DNA from: Tepidanaerobacter sp. GT38 | GTDB taxonomy: Bacteria; Bacillota; Thermosediminibacteria; Thermosediminibacterales; Tepidanaerobacteraceae | Direction of reading: 5' to 3' | Length of the DNA stretch: 32,104 bases | Assembly: GCF_021991635.1 (NCBI RefSeq) | Contig: NZ_JAFFJA010000030.1 | Location: forward strand, 1-32,104 | In this document: piece by piece, positions 14,669 to 23,943 of the stretch | Layout: the number at the start of each line of letters is the position of its first letter | Position numbering within the stretch: the stretch's first letter is position 1 | Made by a program: the position numbers and the translations under genes | The notes under the pieces: model-generated | What the model saw: the letters and a program-made list of their open reading frames with translations, nothing else | The model's database searches: none | What the model was told of the DNA's origin: nothing

Positions 14669-15278
14669 CAGATTTTTTCTTTAGCACCTTCAATCGGAAG
14701 AAGTCCTCACGCTCTTTTTCTTCCAGCACTTCAGATATGTTTTTCACCATGTCCTCATACTTTGGGATCTGTATATTTTGAAGGGCATTGGCCCTCTTCT
14801 GGGTCCGCTTAATTTCCGTGGCGAGTTTATAAACGGAAGCCTCTATTTCTGCCAATTCATACAGCAGATATTTCACTTCGTGAAATTTAGTAAGAGCCAC
14901 ATCCAGGGCTGTATTTGTGTTATAGAAGCTATAATAATGGTCTAGCTCCTGCTCTTCATATTTTATTTCAGGTATTTCAACCCCCATGACGCTACGCGTC
15001 AAAATTTTAAAATCCGTTGTCAAGGGAATAGATTTTGCCACTTCATACACCTGGGAAATACCCAAGGTGATATTGGCTATCTGAAGAGCTTCATATGCCT
15101 CCTTAAAAATATCCTGTGCTTTTTGCTGAATTTCCTGTGCTCGGTCCATGAGGGCCATAACTTCCCTTATCAGCACGTTTCGCTTTTTATCCAACAGCTC
15201 GTAGCCCTTCTTTGAAAAGTCCAGGGCAGATTGAGCTGACATCAAATTGGCCTTGGTAGGAGCAATATTTTCCTGCAA
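14658..15278 (-). CDS. atpD: A/V-type ATP synthase subunit D
   Basis: 206 residues, almost wholly long coiled-coil helices at both ends, as in the central rotor shaft (D) of archaeal/V-type ATPases. The N-terminus IAPTKANLMSAQSALDF and the following RNVLIREVM are characteristic. The C-terminal helix contains EIKRTQKRANALQNIQIPKY. Start is TTG, with GAGGAAG about 10 bp upstream inside the end of the subunit B gene; 6 bp separate the two frames. It is the last gene of the operon. It couples ATP turnover in A3B3 to rotation of the membrane ring with subunit F. Confidence 0.95.
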   Translation of the reverse strand: MQENIAPTKANLMSAQSALDFSKKGYELLDKKRNVLIREVMALMDRAQEIQQKAQDIFKEAYEALQIANITLGISQVYEVAKSIPLTTDFKILTRSVMGVEIPEIKYEEQELDHYYSFYNTNTALDVALTKFHEVKYLLYELAEIEASVYKLATEIKRTQKRANALQNIQIPKYEDMVKNISEVLEEKEREDFFRLKVLKKKSDDR

Positions 15279-15284
15279 GACGGA

Positions 15285-16658
15285 TCACTTCCTCAGGTAT
15301 TTTTTAACCAAAGCAGGATCAATTCTGGTAAGCTCATCTTCCGGCAGAATGGAAAGCAGCTCCCACATGAGATCGAGGGTCTCCTCTATACTTCGGTTTT
15401 CATCAAAGCCCTGTTTGGTGAACCGCTCTTCAAACTGTCTACCAAACTCCATATATTTTTGGTCCACCTCGGACAGCTCATCCTCACCTATAACTTGGGC
15501 AAGTGCTCGGATTTCCTGAACTCTGGAATAGGCCGAAAAAATTTGATTTGCCAGGTCCGGATGGTCTTCCCTGGTATATTCCTTGCCGATGCCATCTTTC
15601 ATGAGCCTGGACAGGGAAGGCAGCACATTGATGGGAGGATAAATGCCCATCTGGTAAAGAGACCTGCTCAAGACTATCTGCCCTTCCGTGATGTATCCCG
15701 TGAGGTCCGGCACAGGATGTGTTATGTCATCATTGGGCATGGTGAGAATGGGGATTTGGGTGATGCTTCCCCCTGAGCCTTTCAGCATGCCTGCTCGCTC
15801 GTAGAGGCTTGCCAGATCTGAGTACATGTAGCCGGGATAACCTTTCCTGGACGGAACTTCTTCCCGAGCCGATGATATTTCCCTTAAGGCCTCACAGTAG
15901 CTGGTCATGTCGGTCATGATCACCAGGACATGCATGTCACATTCAAAGGCCAGGTATTCGGCTGCAGTCAGTGCGCACCGAGGCGTGGATATCCTCTCAA
16001 CGGCAGGATCATCGGCAAGGTTTGCAAACATCACTACCCGATTCATTACGCCGGTTTCCTCAAAGACCCTCTGGAAGAAATCCAGTTCATCGTGCTTTAT
16101 GCCCATGGCTGCAAAGACTACGGCAAAATTGTTGCCCTTATCATCGGAAATCCTGGCCTGTTTTACTATCTGGGCTGCAAGCTGATTGTGTGGCAGGCCG
16201 TCGCCGGAGAAAATCGGGAGCTTCTGCCCCCTGATTAAAGTGGTTAAACCATCTATGGAAGATATGCCGGTTTGGATGTAGTTTCTGGGGTAGAGCCTTG
16301 CCACCGGATTCATGGGCCGGCCGTTGATATTATAAAGCCTTTGGGCATAAATTTCCCCGGCTCCGTCTATGGGCTTGCCTACTCCGTTAAAAACCCTCCC
16401 CAGTATTTCCCTGGACAGGGGAATTTCCATGGGCTTGCCGCTGAAAGTGACGGCTACTTTATTTAGCGAAAGGTTGGCCGTGCCCTGATATACCTGTATG
16501 ATAACTCTGCCGTGGTCTACCTGAACTACCTTTCCCATTCGGGAAGGTTCTCCCGGCATCTCTATTTCTACGATTTCATCATATGAAGCATTCTTTACAT
16601 CGTCCATTACGATCAAAGGCCCAACTGCCTTTTCTAAGCGCAGGTATTTAACCTTCAT
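15285..16658 (-). CDS. atpB: A/V-type ATP synthase subunit B
   Basis: 457 residues from the ATG at 16658 (start [14 protein letters not shown], binding site AAGGTG), overlapping the end of subunit A by 11 bp. The open frame extends further upstream, but that part is antisense-like to the family. It is the regulatory nucleotide-binding subunit of the A3B3 head. In place of a Walker A loop it has the B-type segment [17 protein letters not shown], and it keeps [18 protein letters not shown] and [18 protein letters not shown]. Length is normal for the family. Confidence 0.96.
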   Translation of the reverse strand: MKVKYLRLEKAVGPLIVMDDVKNASYDEIVEIEMPGEPSRMGKVVQVDHGRVIIQVYQGTANLSLNKVAVTFSGKPMEIPLSREILGRVFNGVGKPIDGAGEIYAQRLYNINGRPMNPVARLYPRNYIQTGISSIDGLTTLIRGQKLPIFSGDGLPHNQLAAQIVKQARISDDKGNNFAVVFAAMGIKHDELDFFQRVFEETGVMNRVVMFANLADDPAVERISTPRCALTAAEYLAFECDMHVLVIMTDMTSYCEALREISSAREEVPSRKGYPGYMYSDLASLYERAGMLKGSGGSITQIPILTMPNDDITHPVPDLTGYITEGQIVLSRSLYQMGIYPPINVLPSLSRLMKDGIGKEYTREDHPDLANQIFSAYSRVQEIRALAQVIGEDELSEVDQKYMEFGRQFEERFTKQGFDENRSIEETLDLMWELLSILPEDELTRIDPALVKKYLRK

Positions 16659-18426
16659 TGCGGGCACCTTCTTTATACACTCTTTCCAGATTGTCGTAAT
16701 ACTGGTCAATTTTTTCCTCAATTCCCTGGAAGAACTCATTTCCAGTTGCATTGTACTTCATCATTATGATTTCCCTAAACAACCCCTCATCTTTTACTTT
16801 GGAAAGGGGAATACCCTTTTTAACTGCCGAAAAAGCTCTATCGTAGAGTTTTTCTATTACTTTAAGCATGCTGTACTGTTCCTGTGGCTCCACATAAGCG
16901 TCCTTTTCATGGTAGGCGTTCTGCTGTAAAAACCCTACCTTTATGACTTTGGCAATCTCCAAAGTAACCCTCTGGTCATCCGGAAGCACATCTTCGCCTA
17001 CCAATTTCACTATATCCATGAGCTTGTTTTCTTCATGAAGAATTTTGAGCATCTTTTCCCTCAGGGAAAGCATATCGGAAGCCACGTTGTCTTTGAACCA
17101 CTCTTCCAGCATAGTTGTATAGCCGCTGTAGGAAGAGAGCCAGTTGATTGACGGAAAGTGGCGGGCGTGGGCAAGTTCCCTATCTAAAGCGAGAAAGGCG
17201 CCTACCGCCCTCTTTGTCGCCTGCGTTACAGGCTCTGAGAAATCACCGCCGGCCGGGGATACGGCACCTATTATGGTCACGGAACCTTCGCTGCCGTTTA
17301 AGTTTTTGACATAGCCTGCCCTCTCGTAAAACTGGGCAAGCCTCGAGGCAAGATATGCAGGATACCCTTCCTCTGCCGGCATTTCTTCCAGCCTGCCTGC
17401 AATCTCCCGAAGGGCCTCCGCCCACCTGGATGTGGAGTCTGCCATAATCGCCACATTGTAGCCCATGTCCCTGTAGTACTCGGCTATGGTAATGCCGGTG
17501 TAGATGGAGGCTTCCCTGGCGGCAACAGGCATGTTGGAAGTGTTGGCAATAAGGACGGTCCTGTCCATCAAGGGGTGGCCGGTCCTTGGGTCCTTTAGCT
17601 TCGGAAAATCTTCGAGAACCTCCGTCATCTCATTGCCCCTTTCGCCGCAGCCTACATACACGATTATGTCCGCATCGCTCCACTTTGCCAGCTGATGCTG
17701 AGTAATGGTTTTGCCTGTGCCAAAACCTCCGGGAATGGCAGCGGTGCCGCCTTTAGCTAATGGAAAGAAGGTATCTATTACCCTCTGGCCGGTAACTAAG
17801 AGCTTCTGTATGGGCATTCTCCGGTCTACGGGCCTTGGCGTCCTTACAGGCCATTCCTGGGCAAGTTTTAGCTCATAGTGCTTATCGCCATCTTCCAGCA
17901 CTGCAAGAGTCTCCGCAATAGAATAGGCACCGCTTTGCACGATGCTCTTTACTCTGCCTTTTGCGCCAGGAGGCACCATAACCTTGTGCAGCACAAGAGA
18001 AGTTTCCTGCACTTGGGCAAACACGTCGCCGCTCTTTAAATATTCCCCTTCCTTTGCCAGGATCTCTACATCCCAGAGCTTATCCTCATCCAGGGTAATA
18101 AGGCCTATCCCTTCCGGGATAAATTCGCCTCCTGCCTGATAGATCTTTGAAAGGGGCCTTTGGATCCCGTCAAAAATATTTGTGATGATGCCCGGGCCTA
18201 GTTTTACCGAAAGGGGTTTGCCGGTGCCTGTTACCCTCTCGCCGGTTCGAAGGCCGGAAGTCTCCTCGTATACCTGTATGGTGCCGGTGCCCCTTTCCAG
18301 GGAAATTACTTCACCGATGAGCTTCTTTTCACCCACCATTACCATTTCTCGCATCAAAAAGTCATCCATGCCCTCGGCCTTGACTACCGGCCCATTGATA
18401 TACACGATTTTACCGTATCTCGCCAT
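16648..18426 (-). CDS. atpA: A/V-type ATP synthase catalytic subunit A
   Basis: 592 residues from the ATG at 18426 ([19 protein letters not shown]), preceded by GGGAGGAAGAG, overlapping subunit E by 17 bp. It is the catalytic subunit of the A3B3 head. Walker A is GGFGTGKT at 233-240, where many relatives have GPFGSGKT. Walker B-like [19 protein letters not shown] and [16 protein letters not shown] follow. The large non-homologous insert typical of A subunits (about 110-200, with [17 protein letters not shown]) distinguishes it from subunit B and from F-type beta. Full length. Confidence 0.97.
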   Translation of the reverse strand: MARYGKIVYINGPVVKAEGMDDFLMREMVMVGEKKLIGEVISLERGTGTIQVYEETSGLRTGERVTGTGKPLSVKLGPGIITNIFDGIQRPLSKIYQAGGEFIPEGIGLITLDEDKLWDVEILAKEGEYLKSGDVFAQVQETSLVLHKVMVPPGAKGRVKSIVQSGAYSIAETLAVLEDGDKHYELKLAQEWPVRTPRPVDRRMPIQKLLVTGQRVIDTFFPLAKGGTAAIPGGFGTGKTITQHQLAKWSDADIIVYVGCGERGNEMTEVLEDFPKLKDPRTGHPLMDRTVLIANTSNMPVAAREASIYTGITIAEYYRDMGYNVAIMADSTSRWAEALREIAGRLEEMPAEEGYPAYLASRLAQFYERAGYVKNLNGSEGSVTIIGAVSPAGGDFSEPVTQATKRAVGAFLALDRELAHARHFPSINWLSSYSGYTTMLEEWFKDNVASDMLSLREKMLKILHEENKLMDIVKLVGEDVLPDDQRVTLEIAKVIKVGFLQQNAYHEKDAYVEPQEQYSMLKVIEKLYDRAFSAVKKGIPLSKVKDEGLFREIIMMKYNATGNEFFQGIEEKIDQYYDNLERVYKEGARNEG

Positions 18427-19060
18427 CGGTCTCTTCCTCCCGGTAAAGCTTCTCAGCCAAGAGCTGCCCGATAAGCTGCCGGCTGTCCTCAATGCCCGAT
18501 GCCAGCGTACAATCTATCTGTATGTGATCCTCTTTTGTCTTGGCAAATACTCCGCCGATCATCTCATCACTGCCCTCTTCCAACCTAAAGGCCTTTCCCT
18601 GCCGAAGTTTCGTTAAACGCTCGGTAATTTTGGCTCTGAATTTTGATATGTCGTGGCGCGTCAGGACATAAACTATTTCATCTTCTTCTGCAAGTTGCTC
18701 TGTAACCTGCTCCAAAACCTCTTCCAAAAAATCACTGTATGCCTCGGTCTCTAAAGACTCCCGCGCCCTTTCCTTAGCTTTTTCCACAATGCGGTCAATG
18801 AACTCCTGCCGCTTTTTTATAAGCATTAGTCTACATTCCGAAGCAGCTTTGGATTCCATCTGGCTTTTCTTCAAGGTTGCCTGCTTTACTGCCTCATCCA
18901 ATGCCGCTTTGCTCTTTTGCCGAAACTCTTCTTTTAGTTCTTTTTCTTCCTTTTCATATTCCTCTATGAGCCTTTGGCGCTTCTCTTCGAATTCGTGCTC
19001 TATTCTCTCCAGTAATACCTTGGTAAACAAAGCTATTTTATCTTCAATTGTTGTAGACAT
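18410..19060 (-). CDS. atpE: A/V-type ATP synthase subunit E (peripheral stalk)
   Basis: 216 residues. The first half is a long charged coiled coil rich in Glu, Lys, Arg and Gln (EHEFEEKRQRLIEEYEKEEK). The second half is the globular head that binds subunit B (YVLTRHDISKF, then GGVFAKTKEDHIQIDCTL). Together with the small subunit at 22918 it forms the peripheral stator stalk. GAGGTGA lies 5 bp before the ATG. The end overlaps the subunit A start by 17 bp. Confidence 0.93.
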   Translation of the reverse strand: MSTTIEDKIALFTKVLLERIEHEFEEKRQRLIEEYEKEEKELKEEFRQKSKAALDEAVKQATLKKSQMESKAASECRLMLIKKRQEFIDRIVEKAKERARESLETEAYSDFLEEVLEQVTEQLAEEDEIVYVLTRHDISKFRAKITERLTKLRQGKAFRLEEGSDEMIGGVFAKTKEDHIQIDCTLASGIEDSRQLIGQLLAEKLYREEETDGEIR

Positions 19061-19070
19061 TTACGTCACC

Positions 19071-19379
19071 TCAAATTGAGACCCCAATCGCCTCTTTTAT
19101 ATAGCGGGTCAAAAAGTCCGGCGGCCGCCGCGTTCCGTGGCGGTCAGGTATTTCTATAACAAGTGGCAGCTTTTTTGAAAGCTTCATGCGGTTTATTTCT
19201 TCCGGCAATCTTTCCGCAAGGGTCTCTGTAATTAGAAGAATGCCTATATCGCCGCTTTCCCTGGCTTTTTTTAGCTCATCCAATAGTTCTGCTTCTTCGT
19301 GGACAACGATGCCGTCCACGCCCGCCAGTCTCATGCCGGTAAGGGTATCATGGTTGTCGCTTATCAAAAAGATTCTCAT
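19071..19379 (-). CDS. atpF: A/V-type ATP synthase subunit F
   Basis: 102 residues, Rossmann-like small subunit of the central shaft. It starts MRIFLISDNHDTLTGMRLAG and has IGILLITETLAERLPEEI, both standard for ATP-synt_F, with a C-terminal helix that contacts the head. AGAAGGGG precedes the ATG. It lies 11 bp after subunit K and 10 bp before subunit E. Confidence 0.94.
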   Translation of the reverse strand: MRIFLISDNHDTLTGMRLAGVDGIVVHEEAELLDELKKARESGDIGILLITETLAERLPEEINRMKLSKKLPLVIEIPDRHGTRRPPDFLTRYIKEAIGVSI

Positions 19380-19390
19380 ACATACCCCTT

Positions 19391-19807
19391 CTAGACTTTT
19401 CCCAAAATCATTATGGAAATAATCAGGCCGTAAATGGCGATACCTTCAGCAAGGCCTACAAAAATAAGAGATCTTCCTAAAATATTCGGATCCTCGGATA
19501 CCGCTCCCAAAGCAGATGAACCTACAGCCCCTACCGCATAGCCTGCGGCGATGGTTGCAAGGCCAGTAGACAGTGCTGCTGAAATAAATGCCATGCTAGC
19601 TGACGGATTGGGAGCTGTGGCAGCCTTTGCAGTATTAGGCAGAAAAAACATCAAAAATGCTGCTATCAGCACCGCATATACCGCTACGCTGGCCTTTATC
19701 CATCTTTTGATTTTCACAGCATTTTTACCGCCAGCGTGTGAGATGTAAATACCTGCAAAAATTGTTAAACCGCATATAGCCATTGCTATAAATAAAACCA
19801 GATACAT
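19391..19807 (-). CDS. ntpK: A/V-type ATP synthase subunit K (c-ring proteolipid)
   Basis: 138 residues from the ATG at 19807, supported by GGAGGT 7 bp upstream. Four transmembrane helices form two hairpins: YLVLFIAMAICGLTIFAG, SVAVYAVLIAAFLMFF, SMAFISAALSTGLATIAAGY and LIFVGLAEGIAIYGLIISIM. The ion-binding Glu lies in helix 4 (GLAEGIAIYG); helix 2 has no carboxylate, so there is one site per four-helix subunit. The Gln residues of the Enterococcus Na+ site are not seen and Gly follows the Glu, which points to H+ coupling (inference). The ring rotates against the membrane part of subunit I. Confidence 0.93.
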   Translation of the reverse strand: MYLVLFIAMAICGLTIFAGIYISHAGGKNAVKIKRWIKASVAVYAVLIAAFLMFFLPNTAKAATAPNPSASMAFISAALSTGLATIAAGYAVGAVGSSALGAVSEDPNILGRSLIFVGLAEGIAIYGLIISIMILGKV

Positions 19808-19852
19808 ACAAAAGACCTCCATTTATATGGTTTTGATTTTTATATTTCTAGC

Positions 19853-21856
19853 CTAATGTGCGATTATTATAAACGGATTCCGGTGAGCATGAGCCAAACC
19901 TTTTAATTTCACAGGCCTATATTCTATGCCATCTCCCTTATAAAATTTGCTAAACAGCTCATAATACTCGAGCCTCAAGGCCTGGATAAATACCACAAGG
20001 CCCTCCAGGCCTATGATTATTACGTTGCCAAGAATCAACATGGCTATATTGCCCACTTGAGAGCCCATCATCTTTCCTACTGTTTCAAAGGCGATGTACA
20101 GGCCCACATGGTTTAAGGCAAAGGCCCCTACTCTTATAAAGGAAATGGTATTTGACAATGTGGAAAGCAGCGTTTCAACTACTCCGAAGCCCTCTTCCAT
20201 GAAGTAACTGCCAGCTGATTCATCATAGAGCCTTTCCATCCCCTCGATCTTGTGGGCCAGGGGCTGTTTTAGCACCATCAGCGCTATGAACCCTAGCATA
20301 AGAGCAATAGACACAGGAGAGACGCTGTTCCCTCCTAAAGCTGCCTTTATTACGGAATAAATTAGAACCAGGTAAAACCCCAAGCCTGCCCAACCGTTTC
20401 TCCCGAAAAAACCTTCTTCAATGTTCCCCTGAATGCAGGCATTTAGTATACTCCATATGGTGCTGGCTACGAGAAGCAGGACCCCTAATAATACTGCCGC
20501 AACTAGCATGGTATTGATATTTGCCATAGGCCGAATTACCAGTGCGGGGATCAGGTCTTCAGAACCAAAGACGCTTCCATAAAGGAAGCCAAAGATGGTA
20601 GAACTAAATCCCAACCTTGCCAAAATCCCGCCGAAGTTGCCATCACTCATGACTTTTTCCAGTATCAAGCCTGCCACCAGCATCACAAGCCCCTGACCTA
20701 CATCGCCGAACATGGCGCCGAAGAGCAACATGTAGGTTATGGCAAAGAATACCGTAGGATCTTTTTCGTCGTAAGCGGGAGTGCCGTACATCTTAACCAG
20801 CAGCTCAAAGGGTTTAAATAGTTTCACATTGCGAAGCTGCGTAGGCGGCGTGATGCCCCTTCCGGATTTTGCAATGTCGTCGACTAAGATAATCAGGTCA
20901 TCGCCAAAGCTGGATTCCAATTGGGCTTTTAATTCTCCCACACGGTTTTCCGGCACAAAGCCGAACAAGAAGAACCAGTGCTTGCCCAGAGCCGCGTCAG
21001 ATTTTAAATCCTCCACCTGCTTTTCCAGCTGCAATCTGGAAAAGGCCATTTCAACAGATGACGCATATTTTTCTTTGTAGTGGGAAAGGGAGGCTTTTAA
21101 CTCCTCAACAGACCGCTCATCTTCTTGTATCTTTTGCTCAAGCTCCTGAATCACCTCAAAGGCTAAGCCACCGTATCCATCAGGCAGTGCCAGGGGTGTA
21201 TAATTTAGTGAGTCTAATATTTTATTTACCGTCTCTTCAAGGGTACCTGGTGTCATAATGGCAACTACTACATCTTTGCCTTCGTCGCCAACTTTCATCA
21301 CAACCGCCGGGATATTTTCATAATTCTTTTTAAGCTTTTCAAAGTTTTCTTTTGTAATCTTAAAAAGCCTAAAGGTCAGATATTTCATTCCTGCGAGGCG
21401 TCCCATATCAAATTGGTGCTCTTTTAAGTAACTCAGGTTGCTTATATATTCCCTTTTTTCTTCAATTGTGCGCTCCCTTTCCTGAATCTCTTCGGTGGTG
21501 TGGCGGATTTCCTCATCGATATTTAGTATTTCTTTGATAAACTTGTCATAATCATAATCCTGCAGCAGGTGTTCCAGCTTCACCTGGGGTTCAATTCCAA
21601 AAAGCTGCATGAGACCAGTGATTATTTTTTCATCCTCGGAAAAATCCCTATGGGCTGAATAGGATTTCAGGAAGGGCAGCTCCTCTAGTGCTTCTATATT
21701 TTTTTCTGTGGGTAGGATCTTAAAGTCGCTGGAATTTATCCGCACCAAGGCATTTACCGCGTGTAAGCTGCCGTCCAGCACCAATTGGCGGAGAATTTTG
21801 TTCATCAGCTCGTTTTTCCCGATAAACCCCATCATTTTCATTGTTTCTACCGCCAT
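19853..21856 (-). CDS. ntpI: A/V-type ATP synthase subunit I (a subunit)
   Basis: 667 residues. The N-terminal half is cytoplasmic with two coiled-coil arms (around residues 100-140 and 225-275) that attach to the peripheral stalks. The C-terminal half, from about residue 365, has 7-8 membrane helices starting FFAITYMLLFGAMFGDVGQG. The essential arginine facing the c-ring is in NTISFIRVGAFALNHVGLYIAF near residue 580. GGAGG lies 8 bp before the ATG. It lies 16 bp after subunit C. It forms the ion half-channels. Confidence 0.95.
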   Translation of the reverse strand: MAVETMKMMGFIGKNELMNKILRQLVLDGSLHAVNALVRINSSDFKILPTEKNIEALEELPFLKSYSAHRDFSEDEKIITGLMQLFGIEPQVKLEHLLQDYDYDKFIKEILNIDEEIRHTTEEIQERERTIEEKREYISNLSYLKEHQFDMGRLAGMKYLTFRLFKITKENFEKLKKNYENIPAVVMKVGDEGKDVVVAIMTPGTLEETVNKILDSLNYTPLALPDGYGGLAFEVIQELEQKIQEDERSVEELKASLSHYKEKYASSVEMAFSRLQLEKQVEDLKSDAALGKHWFFLFGFVPENRVGELKAQLESSFGDDLIILVDDIAKSGRGITPPTQLRNVKLFKPFELLVKMYGTPAYDEKDPTVFFAITYMLLFGAMFGDVGQGLVMLVAGLILEKVMSDGNFGGILARLGFSSTIFGFLYGSVFGSEDLIPALVIRPMANINTMLVAAVLLGVLLLVASTIWSILNACIQGNIEEGFFGRNGWAGLGFYLVLIYSVIKAALGGNSVSPVSIALMLGFIALMVLKQPLAHKIEGMERLYDESAGSYFMEEGFGVVETLLSTLSNTISFIRVGAFALNHVGLYIAFETVGKMMGSQVGNIAMLILGNVIIIGLEGLVVFIQALRLEYYELFSKFYKGDGIEYRPVKLKGLAHAHRNPFIIIAH

Positions 21857-21872
21857 AAAATTCGCCTCCTTT

Positions 21873-22916
21873 TCAAAACGCCCTCACAAGAAACCTTCTG
21901 GCTTCTTCCGGAGTTATACGATATCTTATCGATTCGCATATGGCAAAAATGTCTTTTATTTCATATTCCAAAAACCACACGTAACATATGGTCTGGATTA
22001 TAGTCATGGGATACTTTCTGTTTAAAGCTTTCAGTAAATGGTAGATGTATCTGTTTATTCTTCTTTCCATGTATATATCCTGGGTTTGGTTCTTTTTAAA
22101 CAGGAATTGGTAACCCGTTGATTGAACCAGTTCATAAAACTCTTCCAGATTTGCCGCATAACACAAGGCCTTTCGCTTAGTAAAGCTCAGCTCTTCGCCA
22201 AATTCCAAGGTGTAGTTCAAAAGCTCCTCAGGTAATAAGCGGTAAAATTTCTTGCCCCGATATATCCACTGAATGTTGTACAGATCGGCCACAGTGCCTT
22301 CCCAAAATTGCAGGATTTTGTAATCAGTGCCCGAGACCTTTTCGCGCATTTGATTGATCATGCTAAAGTAACCCATGTCAAGGACCATTTCAAAGCGGAA
22401 GAGGTTTTCCCTCCTGCCGTCCAGCAAGGGCTTCACAAAAGGGTAAAACTCGGAGCCTTCCATGGAAGTGATCAAATCTCGTATAGAAGCTGCTGCAAAA
22501 AGTTTTTCTGGTTGCAATCGGCTATATTTCCCTATGAATGTCAGTGATTGGCTAAAGTCTTGGGGTTTAGAACCGTTGAATATGAGCCGGGCAAGATGTT
22601 TGATGTCGGCAATCTCGTACTTTAAATAGAGAGACCTGACAAAATCCTTGTAGCCTCTCTTAAAATAGTAGATCAATCTGTCCAGATCGCTTATAATGCG
22701 CCGCCTAAATATCTCTTCCAATTCCCTGCGGCTTATTTTCTCCACATCCACATCTTTGAGAAATTCGGCGTAGTGGGTGTTGTCCTTTAAGTACCTTGCA
22801 AGTTCCGGCACTGAATGCTTTTGAAGCATGTTTTTATAATCTGCGGCCGTTAAAAAATCGCCTTCCATGGCACGAATTTTAGTATTCACCGCAGCATACA
22901 CCAATGAATTTCCCAT
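21873..22916 (-). CDS. atpC: A/V-type ATP synthase subunit C (AC39 type)
   Basis: 347 residues from the ATG at 22916 (MGNSLVYAAVNTKIRAMEG), one base after the stop of the preceding gene, with AGAGGG upstream. It is the helical three-fold-repeat subunit (vATP-synt_AC39) that sits as a socket between the central shaft and the membrane ring. Recognisable features are the YAAVNTKIRAMEGDFL start, RRIISDLDRLIYYF and the C-terminal EYEIKDIFAICESIRYRITPEE. It is encoded between subunits H and I, not between E and F as in Enterococcus and Thermus. Confidence 0.92.
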   Translation of the reverse strand: MGNSLVYAAVNTKIRAMEGDFLTAADYKNMLQKHSVPELARYLKDNTHYAEFLKDVDVEKISRRELEEIFRRRIISDLDRLIYYFKRGYKDFVRSLYLKYEIADIKHLARLIFNGSKPQDFSQSLTFIGKYSRLQPEKLFAAASIRDLITSMEGSEFYPFVKPLLDGRRENLFRFEMVLDMGYFSMINQMREKVSGTDYKILQFWEGTVADLYNIQWIYRGKKFYRLLPEELLNYTLEFGEELSFTKRKALCYAANLEEFYELVQSTGYQFLFKKNQTQDIYMERRINRYIYHLLKALNRKYPMTIIQTICYVWFLEYEIKDIFAICESIRYRITPEEARRFLVRAF

Positions 22917-22917
22917 G

Positions 22918-23247
22918 CTACTTTTCCCTCTTGATATCAAAAATTCTCGCTAAAATCTCGTCTGATATTTGGTCTTTATATCTCGTAAAATTCTTTTCCA
23001 TCTCTTCTAACTGCCTTATAGTCCTATTCTTAATTATTTCAACTTCCTCTTCTCCCTGCTTGATAATCTGCTGGAAAGCTTCTGCTGTTTCTTCCTCCAT
23101 TTTACGGGTATATTCTTGTATTATTTCCTGTTTCCTCAGTTGGTAATGTTCTTCAAGTTTGGCTAACTTCTGCTCCAGCCTTTTACTGGACTCCTGCATG
23201 CTGTAGTCCAGGTCCATAAGGCGCAAAAAGGCTTGGGCCTTTGTCAT
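22918..23247 (-). CDS. A/V-type ATP synthase subunit H/G-like peripheral stalk protein
   Basis: 109 residues, one continuous charged helix predicted to form a coiled coil (KRLEQKLAKLEEHYQLRKQE and onward). It is first in the operon, the usual place for the small stalk subunit (AhaH, NtpF or G) that pairs with subunit E to make the right-handed stator. AAGGTGA lies 4-5 bp before the ATG. Sequence conservation in this family is low, so the call rests on length, helical pattern and position. Confidence 0.82.
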   Translation of the reverse strand: MTKAQAFLRLMDLDYSMQESSKRLEQKLAKLEEHYQLRKQEIIQEYTRKMEEETAEAFQQIIKQGEEEVEIIKNRTIRQLEEMEKNFTRYKDQISDEILARIFDIKREK

Positions 23248-23288
23248 AGTATCACCTTCATATGGCCTTGATTTGAATGATAAATTTC

Positions 23289-23317
23289 ATTTTATACCTA
23301 TGAATTTGTCTCTGCAA
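23289..23317 (-). promoter_or_regulatory. Promoter of the ATPase operon
   Basis: On the minus strand TTGCAG, a 17-bp spacer and TAAAAT, about 40 bp before the first ATG. Nothing else is recognised between 23248 and 23450. Confidence 0.65.
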
Positions 23318-23452
23318 CTTGAATTTAAAGAGATTTATTTTCAACATATTTTATAACAAACCGTCACTTGCTAGTTTTCCTATTTATTCTTACTATGAAT
23401 CGCTTATTCTATTCATTTCTCGATAATACTCACGCAATCAAATATATAATTT

Positions 23453-23480
23453 AAGAGCAAGTTAAACTTGCTCTTTTTGC
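23453..23480. terminator. Terminator hairpin, probably bidirectional
   Basis: AAGAGCAAG (23453-23461) pairs with CTTGCTCTT (23467-23475). TTT follows on the plus strand, and a weaker TTAAATTATAT follows on the minus strand, where the membrane protein gene ends at 23528. Confidence 0.75.
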
Positions 23481-23527
23481 TAAATCTTAAATAAACTTGT
23501 TACACAATGCCTTATGCTGTCTGTTTT

Positions 23528-23878
23528 TTATCCTCTTGCAATTCTAGCGGGATACCACTTAGAAAACCACACAGTAAATAGTCCTATTAATGAGGTTGTA
23601 ATCATATTGATAAGGCCTGTAAAGTTTGACAAAACACTTCCCATTAAAAAATAAGAATAGGCCCCAATTATTAGATACAGTAAACCCCAGACCATGGTTA
23701 GAATCCTGGTTGTCTTGATAAATAGTGGATTATCAAAAGCGGCATCCCCATTATAGTTATTACACGAATACCATGCAGTCAACGGGATTTTAAAAGAGCA
23801 GGATAACAACCATATTAAACCAAACAAAAGATATGATAAACAAATAACCAGTGTTAAATTTACATCAAGCAAAGCCAT
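23528..23878 (-). CDS. Small integral membrane protein of unknown function
   Basis: 116 residues from the first ATG, with about four hydrophobic segments (LTLVICLSYLLFGLIWLLS, ILTMVWGLLYLIIGAYSYFL, INMITTSLIGLFTVWF). No family recognised. The start is doubtful: the ATG at 23878 has no ribosome binding site. The frame stays open and protein-like for more than 20 codons upstream (LLTYKFKLTIYDKISIVAVS) without ATG, reaching the end of the flavoprotein gene. The real N-terminus may lie there, possibly with a rare start codon and coupled translation, or the start may have been lost by mutation. Confidence 0.55.
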   Translation of the reverse strand: MALLDVNLTLVICLSYLLFGLIWLLSCSFKIPLTAWYSCNNYNGDAAFDNPLFIKTTRILTMVWGLLYLIIGAYSYFLMGSVLSNFTGLINMITTSLIGLFTVWFSKWYPARIARG

Positions 23879-23943
23879 AAGGCTTAAAACAGAAACAGCT
23901 ACAATACTTATTTTGTCGTATATAGTGAGCTTAAACTTGTATG

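Noticed and set aside
16659-16751. Longer N-terminus for ATPase subunit B
   Set aside because: The family begins at [15 protein letters not shown]; the extra codons overlap subunit A in another frame and the binding site AAGGTG fits the internal ATG.
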